From assembly GCA_002317355.1 (NCBI GenBank), contig DCJC01000033.1, positions 4,135-29,470 on the forward strand: a DNA stretch of 25,336 nucleotides. The letters are read 5' to 3'. This stretch comes from Prevotellaceae bacterium UBA1710 (lineage in GTDB: Bacteria; Bacteroidota; Bacteroidia; Bacteroidales; Bacteroidaceae). The position numbers were made by a program, and so were the translations under genes. The notes under the pieces are model-generated. The model made no database searches. It had not been told where the DNA came from and saw only the letters and a program-made list of their open reading frames with translations. Of this stretch, positions 6,868-14,723 are shown one piece after another. Within the stretch, counting starts at the first letter, position 1, and every line of letters starts with the position of its first letter.

Positions 6868-7656
6868 TTGAATATAACAGAACTCATAAAACATCCTGAG
6901 CAGCTCAATAAAGAGACGCTTTATGACTTGCGTAGTTTGATAGCACTTTATCCGTACTATCAGACTGCTCGTCTGCTTATGCTCCAGAATCTCTATCTGC
7001 TCCATGATCCTACGTTTGATGAGGAACTGCGTCGTGCGGCTGTGTATATTACAGATCGCAGGGTGATATTCAATCTCGTAGAAGCTACTCACTATAAACT
7101 TAAGCGCCCACAAGTGAAGGTGCCGGAAGGCAACCGTACCGTTTCGCTTATCGATAACTTCCTTTCTTCTATCCCTGCAGACATTGACGAGAAGGATGGA
7201 GAAAAGACGGAAGAGAAGGGGCGCAGAAGAAAGCCTACGGCTGCCGATGCAACCGTGGATTATATGGCTTATCTCGTGGCTGCCGACTTCGAAGATGAAG
7301 AGGAGACAACGGCTGATGTTGAAAGCAATAATGAGCCAGTTCACGAGAACTCATCAATAAGAGGATTGAAGCTTATCGATGAATTCATCAATAATGACAG
7401 CGGCTTTGAATTACGAGACAAACCTGAGTATAAACCAGAGGTTTCATCGGAGCCGGAAGATAACGAAAAATTGCCTGCAGATGAGTTCTTAACCGAGACT
7501 TTGGCAGGAATTTACATAAAACAAGGCAAATATTTCAAGGCTTTAGAAATAATTAAGCGTTTAAATTTGAATATTCCAAAAAAAAATGCTTACTTTGCAG
7601 ACCAAATACGCTTTCTCGAGAAGCTCATCGTCAACAGCGGGCAGAAAATCGACTAA
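6868..7656 (+). CDS. TPR-like protein of unknown function, TTG start
   Basis: A 262-residue soluble protein without signal peptide. The N-terminal part (1-80) is helical and strongly patterned (LYDLRSLIALYPYYQTARLL, then ELRRAAVYITDRRVIF). The middle (about 95-190) is charged and low in complexity. The C-terminus (about 210-258) has a tetratricopeptide-like helix pair (ETLAGIYIKQGKYFKALEII). The start is TTG: an in-frame TAA at 6853 excludes any upstream start, and MNITELIKHPE is the N-terminus I expect for Bacteroidales homologues. The sequence just upstream is repeat DNA. It lies between lptE and secG, so a link to envelope or secretion is only contextual. Confidence 0.8.
   Translation: MNITELIKHPEQLNKETLYDLRSLIALYPYYQTARLLMLQNLYLLHDPTFDEELRRAAVYITDRRVIFNLVEATHYKLKRPQVKVPEGNRTVSLIDNFLSSIPADIDEKDGEKTEEKGRRRKPTAADATVDYMAYLVAADFEDEEETTADVESNNEPVHENSSIRGLKLIDEFINNDSGFELRDKPEYKPEVSSEPEDNEKLPADEFLTETLAGIYIKQGKYFKALEIIKRLNLNIPKKNAYFADQIRFLEKLIVNSGQKID
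7566..7597 (+). promoter_or_regulatory. Possible internal promoter for secG
   Basis: TTTG at 7566-7569 and TACTTTG at 7591-7597 lie inside the 3' end of the TPR-like gene. The -7 box has one base fewer than TAnnTTTG, but the distance between the two TTTG elements is normal. It could give secG extra expression. Confidence 0.35.
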
Positions 7657-7720
7657 AAAGCGTGGCTGGAAACGGCAAGAAAATAATAACAAAATCATTA
7701 AATTATAATTTAAATTAAAG

Positions 7721-8095
7721 ATGTACACTTTATTCGTAATTCTGATTGTCCTGGCATCATTCTGTATGATTGGTATCGTACTGATCCAGGAGTCAAAAGG
7801 TGGTGGTCTCGCCAGCGCCTTCAGCAACGTTAACAATGTAGCTGGTGTTCGCCAGACAACCAACTTCATCGAGAAGACTACTTGGACTCTCGCTGCTGCT
7901 ATGGTTATCATCAGCATCATCTGCGCTTATGTTGCTCCTAATGCTTCAACAGAAGGAAGCGTTATTGAGAAGGCTGCTACTGAGCAGAGCACAACAAACC
8001 CTAACAACGTTCAGGGCTTCGGCGCTGCACCTGCAGCTGACGCTCAGCAGGCTCCTGCTCCAGCAGCAGAGACTCCAGCAGCTCCAGCTAAATAA
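7721..8095 (+). CDS. secG: Preprotein translocase subunit SecG
   Basis: A 124-residue inner-membrane SecYEG subunit. It has two membrane segments (about 2-20 and 54-72) around the conserved cytoplasmic loop SKGGGLASAFSN, with the usual LIQESKGGG pattern. The C-terminal tail (about 95-124) is rich in Ala, Pro and Gln, as is common in Bacteroidetes SecG. The 64-nt gap after the TPR-like gene is AT-rich and holds the palindrome AAATTATAATTT just before the start. SecG is the last gene before a strong hairpin at 8129-8181, so it probably ends the operon. Confidence 0.93.
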   Translation: MYTLFVILIVLASFCMIGIVLIQESKGGGLASAFSNVNNVAGVRQTTNFIEKTTWTLAAAMVIISIICAYVAPNASTEGSVIEKAATEQSTTNPNNVQGFGAAPAADAQQAPAPAAETPAAPAK

Positions 8096-8128
8096 GGGTT
8101 TACCCTTTTAAAAAAAAGAGACATTGGG

Positions 8129-8181
8129 CGCAATGTTGTGAGGAAATCGCGATTCCTTATGACATTGCGTTCATTTCTTTT
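8129..8181 (+). terminator. Intrinsic terminator after secG
   Basis: CGCAATGT (8129-8136) pairs perfectly with ACATTGCG (8162-8169), with an inner AGGAA/TTCCT helix, and a T-rich stretch follows. A smaller AAGGG/CCCTT hairpin lies at the secG stop (8094-8107). Confidence 0.65.
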
Positions 8182-8228
8182 CCTACCATGTAAATTATAA
8201 TCAAATACTTAATAATTCGAAATTTCTA

Positions 8229-8795
8229 ATGAATATGACAACTATTATCGTAATCGTTGCTGTTGTGATCATCGCTATGATCCTTATCAGCATGTATAAC
8301 AATCTCGTAAGACTTCGTAATAACCGCGAGAATGCGTTTGCTAACATCGATGTTCAGCTTAAGCAGCGCTATGACCTCGTTCCTCAGCTTGTAAGCGTAG
8401 TTAAGGGCTATGCAACTCATGAGCGTGAGCTTCTTGAGAAGGTGACTCAGGCACGTTCTGCTTGTATGAACGCTTCTTCTATCAACGACAGAATTCAGGC
8501 AGATAACCAGTTCAGTTCTGCTCTTGCAGGTCTTCGTGTAGCTGTAGAGGCTTATCCAGAGCTCAAGGCTAATGCGAACTTCATGCAGCTTCAGACTGAG
8601 CTTTCTGACATCGAGAACAAGCTTGCTTCTGTTCGTCGTTTCTTCAATTCTGCTACTCGCGAATTTAACAATGCTGTTCAGTCATTCCCAAGCAACATCA
8701 TAGCAGGTATGTTCGGTTTCAAGACAGAGCCAATGTTCGAGATTCCTGCAAGCGAGCGTGCTGCTCACGAAAAGGCTCCTGAGATTCAGTTCTAA
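8229..8795 (+). CDS. lemA: LemA family protein
   Basis: A 188-residue LemA protein. It has one N-terminal membrane segment (about 5-22), then a helical bundle with family motifs: NNLVRLRNNRENAFANIDVQ, LKQRYDLVPQLV and the C-terminal RRFFNSATREFNNAVQSFPS followed by GMFGF. The molecular function of LemA proteins is not settled; they often sit next to M48 metalloproteases, as here. The stop TAA shares its last base with the ATG of the protease gene (TAATG), so the two are probably translated together. No clear promoter is visible between the secG terminator and the start. Confidence 0.93.
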   Translation: MNMTTIIVIVAVVIIAMILISMYNNLVRLRNNRENAFANIDVQLKQRYDLVPQLVSVVKGYATHERELLEKVTQARSACMNASSINDRIQADNQFSSALAGLRVAVEAYPELKANANFMQLQTELSDIENKLASVRRFFNSATREFNNAVQSFPSNIIAGMFGFKTEPMFEIPASERAAHEKAPEIQF

Positions 8796-9793
8796 TGAAA
8801 TACGTAGGACTTCAGACACAAATCACCCGCAATAACCAGCTCAGCGTGCTGTTGCTTATCGCCTTTCCTGCGATATTGCTCGGCATGCTGTGGGTGTTTC
8901 TTGCTACTATAAACTATTTCAGCAACGGCACATACAATCAGTATGGAGAGATGCAGAATTTCATGGAGCCAGAAGTGGTGAGCATGAACTTCACGCATGC
9001 AGCTCCATTCGTGATTGGTGGAGTAGGAGTGTGGTTTGCTATTGCCTATTTCTACAATACGGCAATGGTTAAGCGTGCTACTGGTGCCCGTACTCTTCTG
9101 CGTAGGGAGAATCCGCGTGTCTATAACATCGTGGAGAATCTCACTATGTCTTGCGGAATGGATATGCCGATGATTAATGTCATTGACGATCCGCAGCTTA
9201 ATGCCTTTGCTTCGGGTATCGACAAGAAATCATACACCGTTACGGTTACAACAGGTTTGCTCAATCTCCTTGATGATAACGAACTTGCTGGTGTTATCGG
9301 GCATGAATTGACTCATATCCGTAATCGTGACACTCGTCTGCTCATCACAAGTATCGTGTTTGTGGGTATTCTCGCAACTCTCTCATCGATTGTTTGGCAG
9401 ATGTTCCAGCGTAATCTTTTCTATGGTTCTATGAACAGAAACCGTAATGGAAAGAACGGACTTGGAATTGTGGCTATTCTCGGCATTGGAGCCGTGATTT
9501 GTTTCATAGGATATTTCTTCACAATGCTCACTCGCTTTGCCATCTCACGAAAGCGTGAATACATGGCAGATGCTGGTGGAGCGGAACTCTGTGGTGATCC
9601 TCTTGCTCTTGCTTCTGCGCTCAGAAAGATAAGTCGAGATCCTGGTCTTCAGAATGTGGGACGCGATGATGTGGCTCAGCTCTTTATCATTCATCCTCAG
9701 TCATTTGCAGAAGGTATCTCAAGTTTCTTCTCAGGCTTGTTTGCTACCCATCCAGATACCAAGAAGCGAATCGCTATTTTGGAGCAGTTCTGA
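8795..9793 (+). CDS. M48 family zinc metalloprotease (HtpX-like), membrane-bound
   Basis: A 332-residue membrane protease. It has two N-terminal membrane segments (about 15-40 and 70-90), the zinc site HELTH with H170, E171 and H174, further membrane segments after it (about 185-205 and 223-247), and the third zinc ligand E255 in EYMADAGG. The family degrades damaged or misfolded membrane proteins in characterised members. It is coupled to lemA by a 1-nt overlap. A type B repeat starts directly after its stop. The sequence fits HtpX/M48B, but I give no symbol because several M48 paralogues exist in these bacteria. Confidence 0.9.
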   Translation: MKYVGLQTQITRNNQLSVLLLIAFPAILLGMLWVFLATINYFSNGTYNQYGEMQNFMEPEVVSMNFTHAAPFVIGGVGVWFAIAYFYNTAMVKRATGARTLLRRENPRVYNIVENLTMSCGMDMPMINVIDDPQLNAFASGIDKKSYTVTVTTGLLNLLDDNELAGVIGHELTHIRNRDTRLLITSIVFVGILATLSSIVWQMFQRNLFYGSMNRNRNGKNGLGIVAILGIGAVICFIGYFFTMLTRFAISRKREYMADAGGAELCGDPLALASALRKISRDPGLQNVGRDDVAQLFIIHPQSFAEGISSFFSGLFATHPDTKKRIAILEQF

Positions 9794-9847
9794 TGATTAT
9801 TGGATTAGGGATTAAGGGGGTATGATTAAGGATTAGGGATTAAGGTT
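9794..9847 (+). repeat. Type B heptamer repeat after the M48 protease gene
   Basis: GGATTAGGGATTAAGG-like units, interrupted once by GGGGTAT, begin within a few bases of the TGA stop and run in the sense orientation. Confidence 0.75.
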
Positions 9848-9860
9848 TGATAGCACTATA

Positions 9861-9898
9861 CACAAACACCTAACACCCATCACCTAACACCCATCAAC
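9861..9898 (+). repeat. Type A tandem repeat upstream of crcB
   Basis: Two perfect head-to-tail copies of CACCTAACACCCAT (9867-9880 and 9881-9894) occupy the region just before the crcB leader. The same 14-mer occurs at 17037-17050 and, in reverse, at the left edge of the window. Confidence 0.8.
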
Positions 9899-9912
9899 TT
9901 TATTCGATTTTT

Positions 9913-10254
9913 ATGAACATACTATTTGTATTTCTCGGTTCTGGCATTGGTGGTGCGTGCAGATGGGCTTTGAGCTCATGGCTTAACGGGCAGCATCCAT
10001 ACGGAACGCTGTTGTGTAATATTCTCGGATGCTTTGTCCTTGGTCTTCTTACCAAGCTGTCTCCGGGAGATGCGCAGATAAAGTTATTGCTTACAACGGG
10101 ATTCTGTGGCGGTTTCACCACATTCTCTACATTCATGAATGAGAGTTTGATGATGATGCGCGGAGGACAATTGGTTATCGCTATCGCCTACATGGCTATT
10201 AGTCTTGCAGTTGGATTAATCTGTGCATGGGCAGGATACAATATCATCAGATAG
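9913..10254 (+). CDS. crcB: Fluoride ion channel Fluc/CrcB
   Basis: A 113-residue four-helix membrane protein of the Fluc family, which works as an antiparallel dimer to export fluoride. The signature GGFTTFSTF is at 66-74, including the phenylalanines that line the pore, and N36 in LLCNILGC is the conserved polar residue of helix 2. GSGIGGACRW near the N-terminus is typical. No fluoride riboswitch is visible: the leader is type A repeat. Because the gene directly follows a repeat-filled gap, its promoter is not identified; read-through from the lemA/M48 pair is possible. A 101-bp inverted repeat begins on the base after its TAG stop. Confidence 0.93.
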   Translation: MNILFVFLGSGIGGACRWALSSWLNGQHPYGTLLCNILGCFVLGLLTKLSPGDAQIKLLLTTGFCGGFTTFSTFMNESLMMMRGGQLVIAIAYMAISLAVGLICAWAGYNIIR

Positions 10255-10355
10255 TTGCTTTCGCCAATTAAAAAAACAAAAGAAAACCAAAGAATACATG
10301 AGAAAACAAATTGTTTTATTTGGTTTTATTCTGTTTTTTTCGAAGGCGTAAGCAA
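10255..10355. repeat. 101-bp imperfect inverted repeat abutting the crcB stop
   Basis: TTGCTTTCGCC at the left end matches, in reverse complement, GGCGTAAGCAA at the right end (10 of 11). The AT-rich arms continue to pair over about 45 nt through AAACCAAA and TTTGGTTTT. It could be a strong hairpin at the end of crcB mRNA or the relic of a miniature inverted-repeat element. No target-site duplication is evident. Confidence 0.6.
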
Positions 10356-10379
10356 TTTTCCGAACTTATAAAAACAATT

Positions 10380-10417
10380 CGAGGAGCTAAAGGTTTGGCT
10401 TTAAGCTCCTCGTTTTT
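10380..10417 (+). terminator. Intrinsic terminator in the crcB-etfB gap
   Basis: CGAGGAGCT and AGCTCCTCG form a stem, extended by AAAG/CTTT with one bulge, followed by TTTTT at 10413-10417. It probably ends transcription from crcB. Confidence 0.75.
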
Positions 10418-10479
10418 CGTCTTTGTGACTTCATTCAAATTACGCTATACCTCCGTTGTACCTCCGCTCTTCCTCCGAA

Positions 10480-10539
10480 GTAAACTCAGTGAAGCTCCGC
10501 TAATATAGCAGAGGCAAAGCGAAGGATCACTGAGTTTAC
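10480..10539. repeat. Structured palindrome upstream of etfB
   Basis: GTAAACTCAGTGA (10480-10492) is the exact reverse complement of 10527-10539. Inside it CTCCGCT and AGCAGAG can form a second helix. It lies outside the predicted etfB transcript, between the terminator and the promoter. Together with the neighbouring structures it accounts for most of the 446-bp gap 10255-10700, in which I see no gene. Confidence 0.6.
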
Positions 10540-10615
10540 CCCTTTGGGAGAGCGAGACATTATGAACCTTATTTCGAAGAAATACCGAATTTTAAACACT
10601 TTTAGGTAATTTATT

Positions 10616-10646
10616 TTTGTATTACCATAAAAAATCACTATCTTTG
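10616..10646 (+). promoter_or_regulatory. Promoter of the etfB-etfA-acyl-CoA dehydrogenase operon
   Basis: TTTG (10616-10619) and TATCTTTG (10639-10646) are 19 nt apart, a canonical Bacteroidetes promoter. Initiation is expected near 10653, leaving a leader of about 48 nt. Confidence 0.8.
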
Positions 10647-10700
10647 CATCGTTTTTTGAAAATAACATATAACAGAATAACTTAAACTAAAGAAAATCTA

Positions 10701-11582
10701 ATGAGTTTGAAAATTGTTGTACTTGCTAAGCAGGTACCAGACACTCACAATGTAGGTCCAGATGCGATGACTCCAGAAGGAACCATCAATCGTTCTGCAT
10801 TGCCAGCTGTCTTCAATCCAGAGGACTTGAACGCTCTTGAGCAGGCTCTCCGCCTTAAGGATCAGTTCCCTGGTTCTACTATCTCAGTTGTAACAATGGG
10901 ACTTCCTAAGTCTGCTGACGTAATCCGTGAGGCTCTCTATCGCGGTGCAGACAATGGTTATGTAGTAACTGACCGCCCACTTGGTGGCGCTGATACACTT
11001 GCTACATCATACACCCTTTCACAGGCAATTAAGAAGATCGGTGACTTCGATATCATCCTTGGTGGTCGTCAGGCTATTGATGGTGATACCGCTCAGGTAG
11101 GTCCTCAGATTGCAGAGAAGCTTGGTCTTACTCAGGTTACATACGCTGAGGAGATTCTTTCTCTCGACGAGGCAGCTAAGAAGATTGTCATCAAGCGTCA
11201 TATCGATGGTGGTGTAGAGACCGTAGAGGCTCCACTTCCACTCGTAGTAACAGTAAACGGTAGTGCTGCTCCTTGCCGTCCTCGTAATGCAAAGCGCGTT
11301 ATGAAGTACAAGAAGGCAACTGTTGTAGCAGAACGTCCAGCAGAGGAACAGGAGGCATACGCAGAGCTCATCGCTCGCAAGCCATACCTCAACATCACTC
11401 AGTGGGGTGCTGCTGATATCGACTGCGATCCAAATCAGATTGGTAAGGCAGGTTCTCCTACAAATGTGAAGGCTGTTAAGAACATCGTCTTCAAGGCAAA
11501 GGAATCACGTACACTCACAGGTTCTGATGAGGATATCAACAACCTTATGGTAGAACTTATTAACGAGAAGATTATTGGCTAA
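10701..11582 (+). CDS. etfB: Electron transfer flavoprotein subunit beta
   Basis: A 293-residue EtfB, which binds AMP or FAD and forms a heterodimer with EtfA to pass electrons between flavin dehydrogenases and other carriers. Family features are the N-terminal LKIVVLAKQVPDT, NPEDLNALEQALRLKD, VTMGLPKSADVIREALYRGAD, the nucleotide-binding loop GGRQAIDGDTAQVGPQIAE (about 121-139) and LVVTVNG. The gene follows a strong promoter and starts the operon with etfA and an acyl-CoA dehydrogenase, so the trio likely acts in one acyl-CoA or enoyl-CoA redox step. Whether the pair bifurcates electrons cannot be decided by reading alone. Codon choice is strongly biased, which suggests high expression. Confidence 0.95.
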   Translation: MSLKIVVLAKQVPDTHNVGPDAMTPEGTINRSALPAVFNPEDLNALEQALRLKDQFPGSTISVVTMGLPKSADVIREALYRGADNGYVVTDRPLGGADTLATSYTLSQAIKKIGDFDIILGGRQAIDGDTAQVGPQIAEKLGLTQVTYAEEILSLDEAAKKIVIKRHIDGGVETVEAPLPLVVTVNGSAAPCRPRNAKRVMKYKKATVVAERPAEEQEAYAELIARKPYLNITQWGAADIDCDPNQIGKAGSPTNVKAVKNIVFKAKESRTLTGSDEDINNLMVELINEKIIG

Positions 11583-11667
11583 GCAAGGTTATTAAGGTTG
11601 TAAGGTTTTAAGGATGAATCATAATTCCTTGAAGCAAAGCGACCTGAAACCTATAAACCTATAGAAA
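11583..11667 (+). repeat. AAGGTT-type repeats in the etfB-etfA gap
   Basis: AAGGTTATTAAGGTTGTAAGG units follow the etfB stop, and ACCTATAAACCTATAG precedes etfA. The two halves are roughly inverted, so the 85-nt gap can fold. Confidence 0.5.
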
Positions 11668-12708
11668 ATGAATAACGTATTTGTATATTGCGAAATTGAA
11701 GGCACAACCGTAAAGGATGTTGCTCTTGAGCTCCTTACTAAGGGTCGCAAGCTTGCCAATACTCTTGGCGTTCAGTTGGAATGTATTATCGCTGGTTCTG
11801 GTCTTGATGGCGTAGAGAATCAGGTTATTAAATATGGTGTTGACAAGGTTCACGTATTTGATGCTGAGGGTCTCTTCCCTTACACTTCAAATCCTCACAC
11901 AGCTCTTGTCGTTAATCTCTTCAAGGAAGAGAAGCCACAGATCTGCCTCATGGGTGCAACAGTAATCGGTCGTGACCTCGGTCCTCGTGTAAGTTCTGCT
12001 CTCTTCAGCGGTCTTACTGCTGACTGTACAGAGCTCGAGATTGGTGACTTCGATATGAAGGTGAAGAATGAGGCTGGTGAACTCGTGAACAAGCACTATG
12101 AGCAGCAGCTTTATCAGATTCGTCCTGCTTTCGGTGGTAACATCGTTGCTACTATCGTAAACCCAGAGCACCGTCCACAGATGGCTACCGTTCGTGAGGG
12201 TGTGATGAAGAAGGAAGTTCTTGATGAGAACTACAAGGCAGAGGTTATCCGCCACGATGTAGCTAAGTACGTACCAGAAGCTGAGTATGTAGTAAAGGTT
12301 CTCGATCGTCACGTTGAGCAGGCAAAGCATAACCTCAAGGGCGCATCTATCGTTGTAGCAGGCGGTTACGGCGTTGGATCAAAGGAAGGTTTTGACAAGC
12401 TTTTCGAACTTGCAAAGGAACTTCACGCAGAGGTAGGTGCTTCTCGTGCAGCTGTTGATGCTGGTTGGATTGACCACGATCGTCAGATTGGTCAGACAGG
12501 TGTTACAGTACGTCCTAAGGTGTATATCGCTTGCGGTATCTCTGGTCAGATTCAGCACATCGCTGGTATGCAGGATGCTGGTATCATTATCTCTGTAAAC
12601 AATGATCCAGATGCACCAATCAACACAATTGCTGATTATGTAATCAACGGTACAGTGGAAGAGGTAGTTCCAAAGCTGATTAAGTATTATAAGGAGAATA
12701 ACAAATAA
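11668..12708 (+). CDS. etfA: Electron transfer flavoprotein subunit alpha
   Basis: A 346-residue EtfA, the FAD-carrying partner of EtfB. The N-terminal half (about 1-200) has the Etf alpha/beta fold with CLMGATVIGRDLGPRVSSAL and LTADCTEL. The C-terminal FAD-binding domain shows IVVAGGYGVGS (about 230-240), VGASRAAVDAGW (about 256-267), QIGQTGVTVRPKVYIACGIS and GQIQHIAGM, all hallmark motifs. Length is slightly above common EtfA proteins (about 310-340). It sits second in the operon, separated from both neighbours by repeat-filled gaps of about 85-97 nt rather than the tight spacing usual for etf genes. Confidence 0.95.
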   Translation: MNNVFVYCEIEGTTVKDVALELLTKGRKLANTLGVQLECIIAGSGLDGVENQVIKYGVDKVHVFDAEGLFPYTSNPHTALVVNLFKEEKPQICLMGATVIGRDLGPRVSSALFSGLTADCTELEIGDFDMKVKNEAGELVNKHYEQQLYQIRPAFGGNIVATIVNPEHRPQMATVREGVMKKEVLDENYKAEVIRHDVAKYVPEAEYVVKVLDRHVEQAKHNLKGASIVVAGGYGVGSKEGFDKLFELAKELHAEVGASRAAVDAGWIDHDRQIGQTGVTVRPKVYIACGISGQIQHIAGMQDAGIIISVNNDPDAPINTIADYVINGTVEEVVPKLIKYYKENNK

Positions 12709-12800
12709 GGTGGTAGGTGATGGGTGATAGGTGATAGTGTATGGCACTTTCACGAAAATACATTCCACCAACACCCAACAGCCAATACCCAACACCAAAA
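12709..12800. repeat. G-rich then C-rich repeat pair between etfA and the acyl-CoA dehydrogenase gene
   Basis: GGTAGGTGATGGGTGATAGG units (12711-12735) are followed by ACCAACACCCAACAGCC-type units (12768-12797), related to type A. The arms are approximate complements, so the intercistronic RNA could form a long imperfect hairpin. Confidence 0.6.
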
Positions 12801-12805
12801 TAACA

Positions 12806-14560
12806 ATGGCTAATTTCTATACAGATAATCCAAGTATCAAGTTCTACCTCAGCCATCCGCTGATCAAGCACATCGTAGAACTTAAAGAACGTAATTTCGC
12901 CGATAAGGATAAGTATGACTATGCTCCTGAGAACTTCGAGGATGCTATGGACAACTACGAGCGCGTGCTCGAACTTGCCGGTGACGTAATGGCTAACGTC
13001 GTTGCACCAAATGCAGAGGCTGTAGATGCTGAAGGTCCTCATCTCGAGAACAACCGCATGATCTACGCTTCAAAGACTTACGAGAACCTCGATGCAACAA
13101 TCAAGGCTGGTCTTAATGGTGTTACAATGCCTCGTCGTTACGGCGGTCTCAACTTCCCAATGGCTGTCTATGGCGCTATCAATGAGATGGTTGCTACTGC
13201 AGATACTGGTTTCGAGAACATCTGGTCACTCCAGGATTGTATCGAGACTCTCTATGAGTTCGGTAACGAGGATCAGCGTCAGCGTTTCGTACCTCGCGTT
13301 TGTGAGGGTGAGACAATGTCTATGGACCTCACAGAGCCAGATGCTGGTTCTGACCTCCAGAGCGTAATGCTCAAGGCTACATACGATGAGAAGGAAGACT
13401 GCTGGCGCCTCAATGGCTGTAAGCGCTTCATCACTAACGGTGACTCTGACATCCACCTCGTACTTGCTCGTTCAGAGGAAGGCACTCGCGATGGTCGTGG
13501 TCTCTCTATGTTCATCTATGACAAGAATCAGGGTGGCGTAGATGTTCGTCGTCTTGAGAACAAGCTCGGTATCCACGGTTCACCAACTTGTGAGCTCGTC
13601 TATAAGAATGCAAAGGCAGAACTCTGTGGTGATCGTAAGCTCGGTCTTATCAAGTACGTTATGGGCTTGATGAACGGTGCTCGTCTTGGTATCGCTGGTC
13701 AGAGTACTGGTGTATCTCAGATGGCATACAACGAGGCTCTCGCATACGCTAAGGATCGTAAGCAGTTCGGTAAGGCTATCATCGAGTTCCCAGCTGTTTA
13801 TGACATGCTTGCAATCATGAAAGCAAAGCTTGATGCAGGACGCTCATTGCTCTATGCTACAAGCCGTTACGTTGACGTATATAAGATTCTTGAGGACATC
13901 GAGCGCGAGCGTAAGGAAGAGGGTGGTAAGCTCACTCCAGAAGAGCGCGCAGAGTGCAAGACATTCTCTAAGCTTGCTGATGCATTCACACCAGTTGCTA
14001 AGGGTATGACTTCTGAGTACGCTAACCAGAACACATACGATGGCATTCAGGTACATGGTGGTTCTGGCTTCATGCTCGAGTATGCTTGTCAGCGTCTCTA
14101 TCGTGATGCTCGTATTCTTTCTATCTATGAGGGTACAACACAGCTCCAGACAGTTGCTGCTGGTCGTTACATCACTAACGGCTTCTACGGCACAGTTATC
14201 GCTGATATGCTCCAGAGCGGTCAGGCTCCTGCAAGCATTGGTTCTGACGACTGGTGTGCTCCTGAGTACATCGCTCTCAAGGAGAAGTGTGCTAAGATGG
14301 CTGAGAAGTACAACGAGGCTGTTGCTTACGTTAACGCTCAGAAGAATGATGAGTTCAAGGACTTCGTTATCCGTCACCTCTATGAGATGGCAGCAGACAC
14401 CATCATGTCTCTCCTCCTCATCGGCGATGCAAGCAAGGCTCCAGAGCTCTTCGATCAGTCAGCTAAGGTTTACAACCGCTATGCTGCTTCTGAGATCGAG
14501 CGCCACTACAACTTTGTAATGGGTGCTACAGCTGATGATCTCGCTGACTATCGCAAGTAA
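12806..14560 (+). CDS. Acyl-CoA dehydrogenase, long form with C-terminal extension
   Basis: A 584-residue FAD enzyme that oxidises acyl-CoA thioesters to enoyl-CoA, or runs in reverse, with electrons exchanged through the EtfAB pair encoded just upstream. Motifs are TEPDAGSDL (176-184) and FITNGDSD (208-215) for FAD and substrate, RKQFGKAI (318-325), and DGIQVHGGSGF (412-422). The catalytic base is expected at E442 in YEGTTQ. An extra C-terminal helical domain (about 480-584) is typical of the longer dehydrogenases. A charged segment (about 364-382) is an insertion-like feature. The ATG at 12806 is chosen because the upstream in-frame extension is translated intergenic repeat. Substrate specificity is not predictable here. 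Confidence 0.93.
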   Translation: MANFYTDNPSIKFYLSHPLIKHIVELKERNFADKDKYDYAPENFEDAMDNYERVLELAGDVMANVVAPNAEAVDAEGPHLENNRMIYASKTYENLDATIKAGLNGVTMPRRYGGLNFPMAVYGAINEMVATADTGFENIWSLQDCIETLYEFGNEDQRQRFVPRVCEGETMSMDLTEPDAGSDLQSVMLKATYDEKEDCWRLNGCKRFITNGDSDIHLVLARSEEGTRDGRGLSMFIYDKNQGGVDVRRLENKLGIHGSPTCELVYKNAKAELCGDRKLGLIKYVMGLMNGARLGIAGQSTGVSQMAYNEALAYAKDRKQFGKAIIEFPAVYDMLAIMKAKLDAGRSLLYATSRYVDVYKILEDIERERKEEGGKLTPEERAECKTFSKLADAFTPVAKGMTSEYANQNTYDGIQVHGGSGFMLEYACQRLYRDARILSIYEGTTQLQTVAAGRYITNGFYGTVIADMLQSGQAPASIGSDDWCAPEYIALKEKCAKMAEKYNEAVAYVNAQKNDEFKDFVIRHLYEMAADTIMSLLLIGDASKAPELFDQSAKVYNRYAASEIERHYNFVMGATADDLADYRK

Positions 14561-14622
14561 TATTGATTAAAGATTAAAGATTAAAGAATAAAGATTAGGG
14601 ATTAAGGATTAGGGATTAATGG
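14561..14622 (+). repeat. Type B heptamer repeat after the acyl-CoA dehydrogenase gene
   Basis: GATTAAA units followed by GATTAGG/GATTAAG units run in the sense orientation from 2-4 nt after the TAA stop. Confidence 0.75.
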
Positions 14623-14673
14623 TTAACGTATAATTAACCTTCATAATTTTTAATTCATAATTAATAAATTTAG

Positions 14674-14710
14674 TAAAGGCTCGTCATCTTTTTATGGTGA
14701 CGGGCTTTTA
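14674..14710 (+). terminator. Terminator-like hairpin just before the MATE gene
   Basis: AAAGGCTCGTCA (14675-14686) pairs with TGACGGGCTTTT (14698-14709), including G-U pairs, and the descending arm ends in TTTT. It can close the etf operon, but it ends only about 14 nt before the next ATG, so it could also be an attenuator. Confidence 0.65.
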
Positions 14711-14723
14711 CGATTAGAATTAG

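Noticed and set aside
6817..7344. 175-codon minus-strand frame
   Set aside because: It is antisense to the TPR-like gene and has no recognisable motif.
9861..9898. Type A and B tandem repeats as a CRISPR array
   Set aside because: The units are 7-14 bp without unique spacers, and no cas gene is present.
12742..12757. TGGCAC as half of a sigma-54 promoter
   Set aside because: The -12 GC element (TTGC) is missing at the required spacing.
12731..12805. Extension of the acyl-CoA dehydrogenase
   Set aside because: The residues are translated intergenic repeat; MANFYTDNPS is a normal N-terminus.
13844..14377. 177-codon minus-strand frame
   Set aside because: It is antisense to the acyl-CoA dehydrogenase; it results from biased codon use.
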